A DNA stretch of 64,000 nt from Bacteroidia bacterium (GCA_022072225.1 JAJVIC010000007.1:186001-250000); one strand, 5' to 3'; shown: positions 33,642 through 42,549, counted from the first letter of the stretch. Notes: generated from the sequence alone by a model not told the origin. Numbers and translations: made by a program.

Positions 33642-35717
33642 ATGAAAAACTTCAAACGCTACACCGTTACTGCCGCTTTGCCTTATGCCAACGGACCTTT
33701 ACACATCGGGCATATAGCAGGTGCTTATTTACCTGCCGATATTTATGTTCGTTTTCTGCGCCTGCGTGAAAACGATGTTATTTTCATTTGCGGCTCAGAT
33801 GAACATGGCGCAGCCATTACCCTGAAAGCAAAAAAAGAAGGAATTTCTCCGCAGCAGTTAGTGGACAAATATCACGAGTTGATGAAAAACGCCTTTGCTG
33901 ATTTCGGAATTGAATTCAGTATTTATCACCGCACATCAAGTGAATTACACCATAAAACAGCATCTGATTTTTTTACGGTTTTACACAAGAACGGAAAATT
34001 CACAGAAGAAACATCAGAGCAATACTATGACCAGGAAAATAAGCTCTTTCTTGCTGACCGCTACATAACAGGAACCTGCCCGAAATGCGCAAACGAAAAT
34101 GCTTATGGAGACCAGTGTGAGAAATGCGGAAGCACATTAAGTCCAACAGACCTTATTAATCCTAAATCAGTATTGAGCGGCAAAACACCAGTGATGAAAA
34201 CAACTTCACATTGGTATCTTCCGCTTGGCGAACACGAAGCGTGGCTTAAAGAATGGATCAACAAAGGAACGCTGGATGGAGTGGAGCAACACAATCCCGC
34301 AGAATGGAAAAACCAAGTGATAGGTCAATGTAATTCATGGTTAGATGCCGGGTTGCAAAGCCGCGCCATGACAAGAGATTTAGATTGGGGAGTAAAAGTT
34401 CCTTTGCCCAACGCAGAAGGAAAAGTACTATACGTTTGGCTGGATGCACCTATCGGTTATATCTCTGCAACCAAGCAATGGGCAGAGGATAACAAGACCG
34501 ATTGGGAAAAGTGGTGGAAAGACGAAGAAACAAAACTGCTCCATTTTGTAGGGAAAGACAATATCGTTTTTCATGCGCTGATTTTTCCGGTAATGTTGCG
34601 CTCACACGGAGGATTTATTTTGGAGAATAATGTGCCTGCAAACGAATTTCTAAATCTGGAAGGCGATAAAATTTCTACTTCACGAAATCATGCAATTTGG
34701 TTGCATGAATATTTGCAGGATTTCCCGAACAGGCAGGATGAATTGCGTTATGTATTATGCTCTATTGCACCCGAAAGTAAGGACAGCGAGTTCACCTGGA
34801 AAGATTTTCAGGCGAGAAATAACAACGAGCTGGTTGCCATACTCGGAAATTTTGTAAACCGCTGCGTTGTGCTTACCCACAAATATTTTGAAGGAAAAGT
34901 TCCCGATGTTAAACCCGACACTAAATTTTTACTCGGCATAAAAGAGGCTTATGAAAAAGTAGAGCAGAACATTGAACGCTATCGTTTCCGCGATGCGCTT
35001 GCAGAAGCCATGAATGTAGCACGTGCCGGAAATAAATACCTTGCCGATAACGAACCATGGAAACTCATTAACACCGACAAAGAAAAAACTGCGGAGGTAA
35101 TTCATACCTCACTAACAGTTGCGGCACACCTCAGTATTTTATTGGAACCATTTCTGCCATTCACTACTAAAAAGCTGCGCACTTTATTGGGAATTACAAA
35201 ACCTGTTTCGTGGTTTTTTGAAGAAACTGCTTTGCTGAAACCGGAACAGGAAATAGGTCAGCCTGTTCACCTGTTCACCAACATTGATGATGAAACTATT
35301 CAAAAGCAACTGGAGAAATTACACGCAATGAAACCTGCGCCCGTAGTTGTCACTTCGAGCGTAGTCGAGAAGCAACCGAAACCCTCAAAACCCGAAATCA
35401 CTTTTGAAGATTTTGCAAAAGCAGACATCCGTATCGGAACAATTTTGGAAGCGGAAAAAGTTCCGAAAGCAGATAAGCTTTTGAAATTGTTGATTGATAC
35501 AGGCATTGATAAACGCACCGTTGTTTCGGGCATTGCAGCATATTACAAACCTGAAGATATCATCGGGCAAAAGGTTTCTATTTTGGTAAACCTTGCGCCA
35601 CGCAAACTGCGTGGCATTGAATCACAAGGTATGATCCTGATGGCAGAAGATATGAACGGAAAGCTTTGTTTTGTTCAGCCTTCGGAGGGAATCTCTAACG
35701 GGGGAGAAGTAAAGTAA
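33642..35717 (+). CDS. metG: Methionyl-tRNA synthetase with C-terminal tRNA-binding domain
   Basis: 691 residues. HIGH is at 21-24 (PLHIGHIAGAYL), the zinc site is CPKCANENAYGDQCEKCG, and the KMSKS loop is KISTS at 343-347. The helical anticodon-binding domain occupies about 390-555, and a C-terminal EMAP-II/Trbp111-like tRNA-binding domain starts at ITFEDFAKADIRIGTI. The linker between them contains VVTSSVVEK (about 569-577), which is encoded by an exact 25-bp copy of one arm of the family 3 intergenic repeat. It charges initiator and elongator tRNA-Met. A family 1 repeat follows the stop codon. Confidence 0.97.
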   Translation: MKNFKRYTVTAALPYANGPLHIGHIAGAYLPADIYVRFLRLRENDVIFICGSDEHGAAITLKAKKEGISPQQLVDKYHELMKNAFADFGIEFSIYHRTSSELHHKTASDFFTVLHKNGKFTEETSEQYYDQENKLFLADRYITGTCPKCANENAYGDQCEKCGSTLSPTDLINPKSVLSGKTPVMKTTSHWYLPLGEHEAWLKEWINKGTLDGVEQHNPAEWKNQVIGQCNSWLDAGLQSRAMTRDLDWGVKVPLPNAEGKVLYVWLDAPIGYISATKQWAEDNKTDWEKWWKDEETKLLHFVGKDNIVFHALIFPVMLRSHGGFILENNVPANEFLNLEGDKISTSRNHAIWLHEYLQDFPNRQDELRYVLCSIAPESKDSEFTWKDFQARNNNELVAILGNFVNRCVVLTHKYFEGKVPDVKPDTKFLLGIKEAYEKVEQNIERYRFRDALAEAMNVARAGNKYLADNEPWKLINTDKEKTAEVIHTSLTVAAHLSILLEPFLPFTTKKLRTLLGITKPVSWFFEETALLKPEQEIGQPVHLFTNIDDETIQKQLEKLHAMKPAPVVVTSSVVEKQPKPSKPEITFEDFAKADIRIGTILEAEKVPKADKLLKLLIDTGIDKRTVVSGIAAYYKPEDIIGQKVSILVNLAPRKLRGIESQGMILMAEDMNGKLCFVQPSEGISNGGEVK
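35348..35372 (+). repeat. Left arm of the family 3 repeat inside metG
   Basis: 25 of 25 bases match the left arm found at 7245 and 53025; the right arm is absent. It is read in frame as part of the linker. Confidence 0.92.
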
Positions 35718-35718
35718 C

Positions 35719-35780
35719 GTCACCCTGAACTTGTTTCAGCATCTCAATTAAGAAAGACCCTGAAACAAGTTCAGGGTGAC
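35719..35780. repeat. Intergenic palindromic repeat, family 1
   Basis: Left arm GTCACCCTGAACTTG (a CACCC variant making the palindrome fuller), right arm CAAGTTCAGGGTGAC. It lies between the convergent metG and ABC ATPase genes and probably serves as their shared transcription end. Confidence 0.9.
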
Positions 35781-35785
35781 GGTAA

Positions 35786-37591
35786 CTACACCTTCAACGC
35801 TTTCTTCGCCTCAATGCTTGCCTGAATATCTTCCAGTCTTCCTTTTGGAATTGCGCTGATGAGTTTCTGCGTGTACTCTGTTTGCGGATTATCGCAAATA
35901 GAATCAGCATCGCCCATTTCTTCTACTTTTCCTTTGTTCATTACTACCATGCGGTCGCTCATGAATTTTACTACCGACAAATCGTGTGAAATGAAAATGT
36001 AAGTGAAATGGAAATCGCGTTTCAGCTCATTAAGCAGGTTGAGAACCTGTGCCTGAATAGAAACGTCAAGGGCAGAAACCGACTCATCGCAAATAATAAA
36101 CTGCGGACTTAATGCCAGCGCACGTGCAATGCAAATACGCTGACGCTGTCCGCCCGAAAATTCATGCGGGTAGCGGTAAAAATGTTTTTCTTCCATATTT
36201 ACACGCTTTAGCAGTTCCAGCACTTTGCCTTTTCGCTCGCTGTCGTTTGCCAAAATTTTGTGAACCTTCATAGGCTCCATAATGGCTTCGCCAATGGTAA
36301 TGCGTGGGTTTAATGATGAATACGGGTCCTGAAAAATGATTTGCAGATGCTTGCGCACATCGCGCATTTCATCATGATTGAGCTGGACTAAATTCTTCCC
36401 TTTGAAAATAATTTCACCTGCTGTGGGTTCTATCAAGCGCAGAATGGTGCGCCCTAATGTTGTTTTACCGCAGCCGCTTTCACCTACCAGTCCAAGGGTT
36501 TCGCCCGGGTACACATCAAAGCTTACATCATCTACCGCCTTCACATGGTCTTTTACTTTTCCGAAAAAGCCCGACTTAATCGGGAAATAAGTCTTTACAT
36601 TTTTGATGCTGAGGATGGGTTCTTTTGCATAAAGTGTTTTGTGTGCAACATCACGCTCTTCCTTTGTTATTACAGCTTTGTTCAATACCTCGCTGATGGT
36701 GTGCGCTTTCTCAACAATGTTTCCGCTTTGGTCAACTTCCATAAAATCAGAAACAGTTGGCAGCCATTTCAAACGTCTGTCCAATGGAGGACGACACGCT
36801 AAAAGCCCTTTGGTATAGGGGTGTTGAGGATTGGCGAAAATTTCCATTACCGGACCTTGTTCTACAATTTTTCCTTTGTACATCACCACTACTTTGTCGG
36901 CAAGCTCGGCTATAACGCCAAGGTCGTGGGTAATGAACATAATGCCCATATCGTGTTCCTGCTGCAGTTTCAGCATCAGGTCGAGAATGGTTTTCTGTAC
37001 CGTTACATCCAGCGCGGTGGTGGGCTCATCGGCAATCAATATGCTGGGGTTGCAGCTCATGGCCATGGCAATCATTACGCGCTGCTTTTGTCCGCCCGAT
37101 ATCTGGTGCGGGTAGGCATCAAAAATATATTCGGGGCGGGGCAATTGCACTTCTTTGAACAGCGCAATGGTTTTTTCTTTTGCTTCCTGTTTGTTTACTT
37201 TCTGGTGCAGCATAATGGCTTCCATTACCTGACTGCCGCAGGTAAACACGGGGTTCAGTGAGGTCATGGGCTCCTGAAAAATCATGGCAATCTCATTTCC
37301 TCGTATTTCGCGCATCTCTTTTTCCGAAAGCTTTAACAGGTCGGTAGCGCCTTTTTCTTTCGAGTGAAAAATAATTTCACCGCCCGTAATTTTTCCGGGA
37401 GGATTGGGAATTAACCGCATCACCGAAAGTGAGGTAACGGATTTGCCCGAGCCGCTTTCGCCAACAATACCAATAGTTTCGCCACGACCAAGGGTAAAGC
37501 TGATGTCGTTAACGGCTTTTACCATTTCATCATCGGTCTTGAACTCGGTGACAAGGTTTTTTATTTCTAAGAGGGTTTCTTTCTGCGCCAT
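35786..37591 (-). CDS. Fused oligopeptide ABC transporter ATPase (DppD-DppF type)
   Basis: 601 residues with two complete ABC ATPase domains in tandem. Domain 1 has Walker A GESGSGKS at 44-51, signature ISGGQKQR and Walker [13 protein letters not shown]. Domain 2 has [17 protein letters not shown] and [12 protein letters not shown]. Both end with the oligopeptide-type C-terminal extension ([29 protein letters not shown]). It would energise a peptide or nickel-type permease in the inner membrane; the permease and binding protein are not adjacent. Single gene, with a family 2 repeat upstream. Confidence 0.93.
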   Translation of the reverse strand: MAQKETLLEIKNLVTEFKTDDEMVKAVNDISFTLGRGETIGIVGESGSGKSVTSLSVMRLIPNPPGKITGGEIIFHSKEKGATDLLKLSEKEMREIRGNEIAMIFQEPMTSLNPVFTCGSQVMEAIMLHQKVNKQEAKEKTIALFKEVQLPRPEYIFDAYPHQISGGQKQRVMIAMAMSCNPSILIADEPTTALDVTVQKTILDLMLKLQQEHDMGIMFITHDLGVIAELADKVVVMYKGKIVEQGPVMEIFANPQHPYTKGLLACRPPLDRRLKWLPTVSDFMEVDQSGNIVEKAHTISEVLNKAVITKEERDVAHKTLYAKEPILSIKNVKTYFPIKSGFFGKVKDHVKAVDDVSFDVYPGETLGLVGESGCGKTTLGRTILRLIEPTAGEIIFKGKNLVQLNHDEMRDVRKHLQIIFQDPYSSLNPRITIGEAIMEPMKVHKILANDSERKGKVLELLKRVNMEEKHFYRYPHEFSGGQRQRICIARALALSPQFIICDESVSALDVSIQAQVLNLLNELKRDFHFTYIFISHDLSVVKFMSDRMVVMNKGKVEEMGDADSICDNPQTEYTQKLISAIPKGRLEDIQASIEAKKALKV

Positions 37592-37640
37592 GATTTTTTG
37601 AAAAGAGGGGCTAAGGTAAATAATTAGCTAATTGGCTTAC

Positions 37641-37713
37641 CGTCATTGCGAGGGTTTTTCGCCCGAAGCAATCTACTCCTATTATGAGATTGCTTCGCTT
37701 CGCTCGCAATGAC
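37641..37713. repeat. Intergenic palindromic repeat, family 2
   Basis: Left arm GTCATTGCGAGGGTTTTTCG, right arm CGCTTCGCTCGCAATGAC. It lies between the divergent ABC ATPase and sorting-domain genes. Confidence 0.9.
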
Positions 37714-37721
37714 GGAAATAC

Positions 37722-37729
37722 TATCTTTG
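37722..37729 (+). promoter_or_regulatory. -7 promoter box, 4 nt before an ATG
   Basis: TATCTTTG, exact TAnnTTTG match. The normal distance to the start site would put the transcript start at or just beside the ATG at 37734. Confidence 0.45.
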
Positions 37730-37733
37730 CTTT

Positions 37734-38651
37734 ATGCGCCTCCCCCTCCTTATTTTTCTTTTTGTTTGGGCTATTTCCGGAAAATCTCAGGGTTGGGTCA
37801 CTCCTGGAACCTTTTGGACTTACTCTTATATCCCCGGATTTTGTTTTTGCGATGGGTATGTTAACATTTCTTATTTAGGAGAGGATACTATAATTGATAA
37901 TAAACAATGTCAAATTTTAAATAAGTCATTGAGTTATTATGATTCTTTTGATTCGGCTTCTTACTTGATTAATGATTATGGCAGGGAATATATTTATTAC
38001 GAAAACAATATAGTTTATAATTATAGATATGGGCAATTTTTTGTGCTTTATAATTTCAATGCAGTTGAGGGAAGTTCTTGGACAGTTGCAGGTTATGAAG
38101 ACGGACAAAGTTGCGACAGTATCGCTTATTATCTAGTTGTAGATAGTATAGGGACGGATACTTTAAATGGACTGGAATTAAAGTGGATGGATGTTAGTCA
38201 ATTTAATTATCCCAACTATTTAGGGTGGGGTTTTTCTGGAAGAATTTATGAAAAAATTGGTTGTATTGGATATATGTTACCAGAGCCGTTTTGTATAGCA
38301 GATGGAAATTATGGAGGGCCTTTAAGATGTTTTTCAGATTCCTCGTGGAGTTATGAAACAGGAATTGTTTCCGAATGCACATTTATAAATACTGGCATCC
38401 CCGAAACAGAAAAACCAAAACTTAAGATCTTCCCCAACCCTGCCGGCAACCAAATAACTATTGAGCAGTTATCGGTAAGCGGTAATCAGTTATCGGTTGA
38501 GATTTATGATGCGCTTGGGCGGCTTGTCAACCTGAGCGTAGTCGAAGGGCAAACATCCACCATTCATTTAAACCTTTCAAAAGGTGTTTACCTGCTGAGG
38601 GTAAAAGAAAAAGAGGAAGTTGTGTTTTGGGAGAAGCTGATAATAGAGTAG
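37734..38651 (+). CDS. Secreted protein of unknown function with type IX sorting domain
   Basis: 305 residues. A short signal peptide MRLPLLIFLFVWAISGKSQG is followed by about 200 residues rich in Y, D, S and G (TFWTYSYIPGFCFCDGYVNISYLGEDTII; FNAVEGSSWTVAGYEDGQSC) that I cannot assign; a beta-rich domain is likely. The last 80 residues (KLKIFPNPAGNQITIEQLSVSG ... LNLSKGVYLLRVKEKEEVVFWEKLIIE) are a type A sorting domain, so export by the type IX system is expected. The first 220 codons are much more AT-rich than the sorting domain. The segment VNLSVVEGQ inside the sorting domain is encoded by an intergenic-type repeat. Confidence 0.78.
   Translation: MRLPLLIFLFVWAISGKSQGWVTPGTFWTYSYIPGFCFCDGYVNISYLGEDTIIDNKQCQILNKSLSYYDSFDSASYLINDYGREYIYYENNIVYNYRYGQFFVLYNFNAVEGSSWTVAGYEDGQSCDSIAYYLVVDSIGTDTLNGLELKWMDVSQFNYPNYLGWGFSGRIYEKIGCIGYMLPEPFCIADGNYGGPLRCFSDSSWSYETGIVSECTFINTGIPETEKPKLKIFPNPAGNQITIEQLSVSGNQLSVEIYDALGRLVNLSVVEGQTSTIHLNLSKGVYLLRVKEKEEVVFWEKLIIE
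38526..38549 (+). repeat. 'CCTGAGCGTAGTCGAAGGG' repeat inside a sorting domain
   Basis: GTCAACCTGAGCGTAGTCGA followed by AGGG is a variant of the family 3 arm (shared core GAGCGTAGTCGA). It is read in frame in the preceding gene. Confidence 0.7.
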
Positions 38652-38668
38652 GCTTATAGTTCGGGTTA

Positions 38669-39010
38669 TCAACCCGCTTTTTTTCGGGTCTTCACCATTT
38701 CCTCAATTTCCTCAATGCTCATTCCGTTAAGCAATTCATTCAGGTCAGTACGTTCTTTTTTCCTGAATTTTTGCAGCGGGTTTTCGGGATAATCATCTTC
38801 GGGTTTATCGGGCACCCAGCTAAAGAGGTCATTAGGTGTGCAGCGCAATAGCTTGCACAAAATTTCAATATGTGAAGTTACCAGGCGGTGTTTTTTGCCC
38901 TGTATATATTCGTGTGCAACATAATGGGTTATTCCTGCTTTTTTAAGAGCAGGCAGAGGGTGCTTTATTCCGCGGGCGCGGCACAATTCTTTTACGTTGA
39001 TTGTTATCAT
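38669..39010 (-). CDS. HTH transcriptional regulator (Cro/C1-like)
   Basis: 113 residues. Residues 1-65 form a Cro/C1-type HTH: MITINVKELCRARGIKHPLPALKKAGITHYVAHEYI, then KKHRLVTSHIEILCKLLRCTPNDLFSW, the usual family end with 'LCKLL-C-PNDLF'. The C-terminal half is charged and helical (NPLQKFRKKERTDLNELLNGMSIEEIEEM) and may dimerise. The gene is divergent from the small membrane-protein gene, and four 21-bp tandem repeats lie 125 bp upstream of its start, a plausible operator set. Target genes are unknown. Confidence 0.85.
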   Translation of the reverse strand: MITINVKELCRARGIKHPLPALKKAGITHYVAHEYIQGKKHRLVTSHIEILCKLLRCTPNDLFSWVPDKPEDDYPENPLQKFRKKERTDLNELLNGMSIEEIEEMVKTRKKAG

Positions 39011-39134
39011 CCGTTAAGTTTTACAGGTATACTGGCATTTATTTACACAAAGAAAGTAAAAATATTTTTAAAAGCAAAGTATCTGTATGTTAAAGCTAAC
39101 AAATTATAAATAAAAACAATATATAATTAAATAA

Positions 39135-39218
39135 AAGCCTACTGTTGATAAAGAGAAGCTTACTGTAGATAAAGAGAAGCCTACTGTTCATAAAGAGAAG
39201 CCTACTGTTCATAAAAAG
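39135..39218. repeat. Four 21-bp tandem repeats upstream of the HTH gene
   Basis: Units of exactly 21 bp at 39135, 39156, 39177 and 39198, each starting AAGC(C/T)TACTGT and ending ATAAAGAG or ATAAAAAG, then a decayed fifth unit (AAGCTTAGTATT). Variation is concentrated at positions 5, 12 and 13. The set lies in a 397-bp AT-rich gene-free region (39011-39407) whose remainder shows only a promoter box. Confidence 0.9.
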
Positions 39219-39347
39219 AAGCTTAGTATTATTATATAAATTCAAATTTTAGTCTGTAGATAATAGAATTAAAGGCGCTTCATTGTTTCAACCTTCAACG
39301 GTTAATAAAATGGTTATCAACCCTATTGCAGAAGAAATAAATGGTTA

Positions 39348-39355
39348 TAGCTTTG
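39348..39355 (+). promoter_or_regulatory. -7 promoter-like box of the small membrane gene
   Basis: TAGCTTTG, exact TAnnTTTG match, 52 nt before the ATG at 39408. Confidence 0.4.
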
Positions 39356-39407
39356 CTTTACAAACCGCTCTCTCGCCTCAGACGAGGGACTCTAAAACCC
39401 CAATACC

Positions 39408-39828
39408 ATGAATACAAAAGTTTTACTTGGCGCAGTAGCCTCAACTGTCATCATCTTCTTTGGCGGCTGGGTTATTTTCGGAATGTTATTAATGGATATG
39501 ATGGCTGGCGAAATGTCGCACGCCTATGATGGTTTAATGAAAAGCCCGCCCGACCTTCCTATTTCTGGCGGCATGGCAGTTTTTATGGAGCCTTATGCTT
39601 GCCATTGTGTTAGACAAAATGGGTAAACGCTCATTTATGGATGGTGCAATGACCGGTGCGTTGCTCAGCTTTTTATTGTTTCTGGGCTACGATTTGTCGT
39701 TTGTAGCATTTTTTGTTGACATGTATACCACTAAATTGCTGGTAATTGACATTGTAGTTAATACCATTATGTGGTCGCTGGCCTGCGGTGTTATTGGCCT
39801 GATTCTGGGCACAGGAAATAAGCAGTAA
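39408..39828 (+). pseudogene. Small four-helix membrane protein gene broken by a +1 frameshift (DUF1761-like)
   Basis: Two overlapping frames join into one sensible protein of 139 residues if one T is removed from ATTTCT at 39561-39566. The first frame gives MNTKVLLGAVASTVIIFFGG ... KSPPDLP, and the second continues as LAAWQFLWSLMLAIVLDKMG through TGALLSFLLFLGYDL to the terminal helix MWSLACGVIGLILG. The four hydrophobic helices and a loop after helix 1 resemble DUF1761-type proteins, but that family call is weak. The second frame stays fully open with a strong hydrophobic pattern, so the break is recent, an assembly error, or a slippage site. A strong terminator follows. Confidence 0.75.
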
Positions 39829-39847
39829 TATTGCTTTTTGCTTACTC

Positions 39848-39893
39848 AAAAAAACAGAGCGGCTTGCAGTATTGCAAGCCGCTCTGTTTTTTT
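39848..39893. terminator. Very long perfect bidirectional terminator
   Basis: A 21-bp perfect stem (AAAAAAACAGAGCGGC then TTGCA on the left, the exact complement on the right) closes on the loop GTAT and ends in seven T. It serves the converging small membrane gene and the PKD protein gene. Confidence 0.93.
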
Positions 39894-39909
39894 ATGCTGC
39901 CGTGTTTTA

Positions 39910-41691
39910 TTATTTCTTCATCAACCGGCTTTTGTAAACATTATCACCCGTTTTTACCTCGGCTATATAAATGCCTTGGTCAAGATGTTGGGTGCTTATA
40001 GTATAGGTATTGCCTTGCAGTTCTTCATCGCGCATAATCTGTTTCCCCGTAACATCAAACAGCGTAAAGGTAAAGTTCGTGTTTTCGGTGTTGGTAAAAC
40101 GCAGCTCGCAATTATCGGCAAACGGATTAGGGAAGGCAATCATATCATGGGGCTTATATTTCAGGGCTTCAATGCCTAAAGGGTTATAGGTAAATATGCC
40201 GCCCGTACCCGCTGTGGTATCTACATAAAAGTTGAGGTTACTATATAGCGAATCGCCAACAGCAACAATAATCTCATAATTATTCAGCATCCCCAAACCG
40301 GGAATATTTATTACAAAACTAATCGTATCGGTCGATACTTCTACGCTGTCAAATCTATAATAGCCTTTGGGCCAAACGGTGTCATCGCCCGTCTGTGTCC
40401 ACGCAATGGCATTGCCCGGAGGTGTTTTCTTAACAATTACATCAATCAAGGGAATAGGATCTTCGGTTTGGGTTTTGCCAATGGAAACCAAGTACACCAT
40501 TCCTTCAAAATCGCAATCGCCATTCATTGCCGGAGGTACATGAGCCATTTTAATATCGGTGTTAAAAAACATTTCACCGCAGTCAACCTGTGTAACCCGT
40601 GCTTCATCCCAGTCAAAAACAGTATCCGACTCATGATAGTAAGTAGGCATGTATTCAATAGGAGCCTGAATCTGTTCTGCCTTTACAATATAATCCACCA
40701 AGGGTAGATTTATAAAGTGGAACATGCCATCTGGAAGCGTGGTGAAGGTATCATACACTTCCCATTGTGTATTGTCTTCTCCCTTTTTTATAAGCGAAAC
40801 AAGTATGTTTTGCATCGGAATAGTGCCACCGGCATCATAAATAGTTCCGTGAATAGAGCCGGGCTGTTGCACAACCTGCAAATCATCAGAACCTGAACAG
40901 CCATCATCATCAATAGCAGTAAGTACATATACCCCAAAATCACCCGGGTCGTTTACATCAATAATGGGGTTCAGTAGATTCGGGTCGTTTAAGGCTCCGC
41001 CCGGTCCCCACACATAGTCAAACGAGCCAACCCCTCCGCTTACTACTGTAGCTTCGCTCAGAGGCCACTGACTGCCTTCGCAGATAAACACATCAGAGCC
41101 GGCTTCTACTATTATTTCGGCCGGTTCAGTTACCACTGCATTAAAGTCGGCACTGCAACCGTAAACATCCGAAGCGTTTACAGTATAATTGCCTGCACAC
41201 AGGTTGATAGCCGTAGTAGTGGTTTGGGCATTGATGTCGTCCCACAGTATAGCGTAGTTTCCGTGGGGCGCTACTTGTATATCCAACTGAGCCTCACCGT
41301 CACAAAAACCAAAGCACGAAGCATCTTGCGTGCTGAATGCCATACCCATTGGCGGGTCAATAACGGTAATCGTGCGCTGAACATTCAGCCCTGTGCAACT
41401 TGCCGAAGCAAGAGTAAAACTAACAGTAAATTGCCCCGACTGAGTAAAAATATGTGTTGGGTTTTCAATGTTTATGGGATTGGAACCGTCACCAAAGTTC
41501 CATTGCTTAAAGGTCAGCGATTCACCACCCAGATCAGAGGTATTGGTAAAAGAAACCATAACACCTACACATACAGTATCGTTGTTTGCTTCAAGCCCGG
41601 TAGTAAAAGCGGGAATACAGGGAGGCGTTGCAAATAAAAAGGTCGGTAAAAAAGCAGAGGCTAAAAAAATCAGGAGAAGTCGTTTCATCAT
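39910..41691 (-). CDS. Secreted PKD/SprB-repeat protein with type IX sorting domain
   Basis: 593 residues, starting MMKRLLLIFLASAFLPTFLF (signal peptide). Residues about 25-110 are a PKD domain (VSFTNTSDLGGESLTFKQWNFGDGSNPI; HIFTQSGQFTVSFTL). From about 115 to 280 there are SprB-like and gliding-type adhesin units (DASCFGFCDGEAQLDI; LCAGNYTVNASDVYGCS). A carboxypeptidase-regulatory-like repeat follows (GSIHGTIYDAGGTIPMQNILVSLI). The C-terminus (MIAFPNPFADNCELRFTNTEN ... LDQGIYIAEVKTGDNVYKSRLMKK) is a type A sorting domain. It is probably a surface adhesin or matrix protein. Confidence 0.88.
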   Translation of the reverse strand: MMKRLLLIFLASAFLPTFLFATPPCIPAFTTGLEANNDTVCVGVMVSFTNTSDLGGESLTFKQWNFGDGSNPINIENPTHIFTQSGQFTVSFTLASASCTGLNVQRTITVIDPPMGMAFSTQDASCFGFCDGEAQLDIQVAPHGNYAILWDDINAQTTTTAINLCAGNYTVNASDVYGCSADFNAVVTEPAEIIVEAGSDVFICEGSQWPLSEATVVSGGVGSFDYVWGPGGALNDPNLLNPIIDVNDPGDFGVYVLTAIDDDGCSGSDDLQVVQQPGSIHGTIYDAGGTIPMQNILVSLIKKGEDNTQWEVYDTFTTLPDGMFHFINLPLVDYIVKAEQIQAPIEYMPTYYHESDTVFDWDEARVTQVDCGEMFFNTDIKMAHVPPAMNGDCDFEGMVYLVSIGKTQTEDPIPLIDVIVKKTPPGNAIAWTQTGDDTVWPKGYYRFDSVEVSTDTISFVINIPGLGMLNNYEIIVAVGDSLYSNLNFYVDTTAGTGGIFTYNPLGIEALKYKPHDMIAFPNPFADNCELRFTNTENTNFTFTLFDVTGKQIMRDEELQGNTYTISTQHLDQGIYIAEVKTGDNVYKSRLMKK

Positions 41692-41807
41692 CGTGTAAAT
41701 AGTTTAGGTTTTTATAAAACGCAATGGGATACGAAGTTACAGAGTTTGTAGTTACACAAGTTTTTGTTGAATTATTAACAGCAGCATTTTTAATTACTTT
41801 AGCCTCA

Positions 41808-42386
41808 ATGAAAACATATCTGAAACTCTACAATATCAGCCTTGCCATCGGTTGGGCAGCATTGCTCATTCTATATATCCTGAACGGCTGTAAGTTAAAT
41901 GAAGTTGGGTTGGTGCTGTTAAATATCTGCCAGTTTGCGGCAGTGCTCGAAATTATTCATGCCGCATTTAAAATAGTTTCTTCGCCCGTAGTAACCACTG
42001 TTAAACAACTGGGTTCGCGCTTTATGGTTGTTGTACTCATTGATTTACTTAAAAGCGAAGAATACATCAGTGTCGGAGGAATAACAGGCTTACACTTAAT
42101 CATGTTTGCCTGGGGCATTACAGAAATAGTGCGCTACTCGTTTTACTATGCCACACTGATTGAAAAAGAAATAAAACCACTTACTTTTTTGCGATACACC
42201 CTTTTTCTGGTGCTGTACCCGATGGGAGTAACCGGAGAGTTGCTGATTATTTACTCATGGATGGCAAAAGACGGACTGTCCTTTTCTGTAAACGATGTTG
42301 TTTTCGGAATAATCTTTCTGTCTTACTTCGTTTTCTTTCCCGGCATGTTCAAACACATGCTTTCGCAACGGAAAAAGAAGCTGTAG
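41808..42386 (+). CDS. PTPLA/HACD-like 3-hydroxyacyl-CoA dehydratase
   Basis: 192 residues from ATG 41808, chosen because MKTYLKLYNISLAIGWAA aligns with the family N-terminus; an upstream in-frame ATG at 41724 would add 28 residues with a hydrophobic stretch. Conserved segments are all there: LEIIHAAFKIVSSPVVTTVKQLGSR, WGITEIVRYSFYYATLI (Tyr) and LRYTLFLVLYPMGVTGELL (Tyr and Glu). In the eukaryotic enzymes (Phs1/HACD) a Tyr and a Glu in these last segments catalyse dehydration of very-long-chain 3-hydroxyacyl-CoA. Five or six membrane helices are visible. The protein is much more common in eukaryotes, so transfer or an unusual bacterial elongase is worth considering. Confidence 0.8.
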   Translation: MKTYLKLYNISLAIGWAALLILYILNGCKLNEVGLVLLNICQFAAVLEIIHAAFKIVSSPVVTTVKQLGSRFMVVVLIDLLKSEEYISVGGITGLHLIMFAWGITEIVRYSFYYATLIEKEIKPLTFLRYTLFLVLYPMGVTGELLIIYSWMAKDGLSFSVNDVVFGIIFLSYFVFFPGMFKHMLSQRKKKL

Positions 42387-42389
42387 AAT

Positions 42390-42471
42390 GGCACACGGAT
42401 GACACGGACCAGACGGATTTACAGAGATTTTTATCCGTCTTTATCAGTAACATCCGTGTCATCTGTGTGCC
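42390..42471. repeat. 'GGCACACGGATGACACGGA' inverted repeat
   Basis: The left arm starts GGCACACGGATGACACGGA and the right arm ends ATCCGTGTCATCTGTGTGCC; the inner parts pair less well. It lies between the HACD-like gene and sucA. Confidence 0.82.
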
Positions 42472-42521
42472 ATTACCCATAAAAATTGTAAGTGTTTATT
42501 TAAATCCCGTTCATCAATCCA

Positions 42522-42529
42522 TACCTTTG
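42522..42529 (+). promoter_or_regulatory. -7 promoter box of sucA-sucB
   Basis: TACCTTTG, exact TAnnTTTG match, 20 nt before the sucA ATG. Confidence 0.55.
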
Positions 42530-42549
42530 CAGCCCGAATTGCAATTGAT

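Noticed and set aside
39135-39218. Tandem repeats as a CRISPR array
   Set aside because: Units are contiguous with no spacers and no cas genes are nearby.
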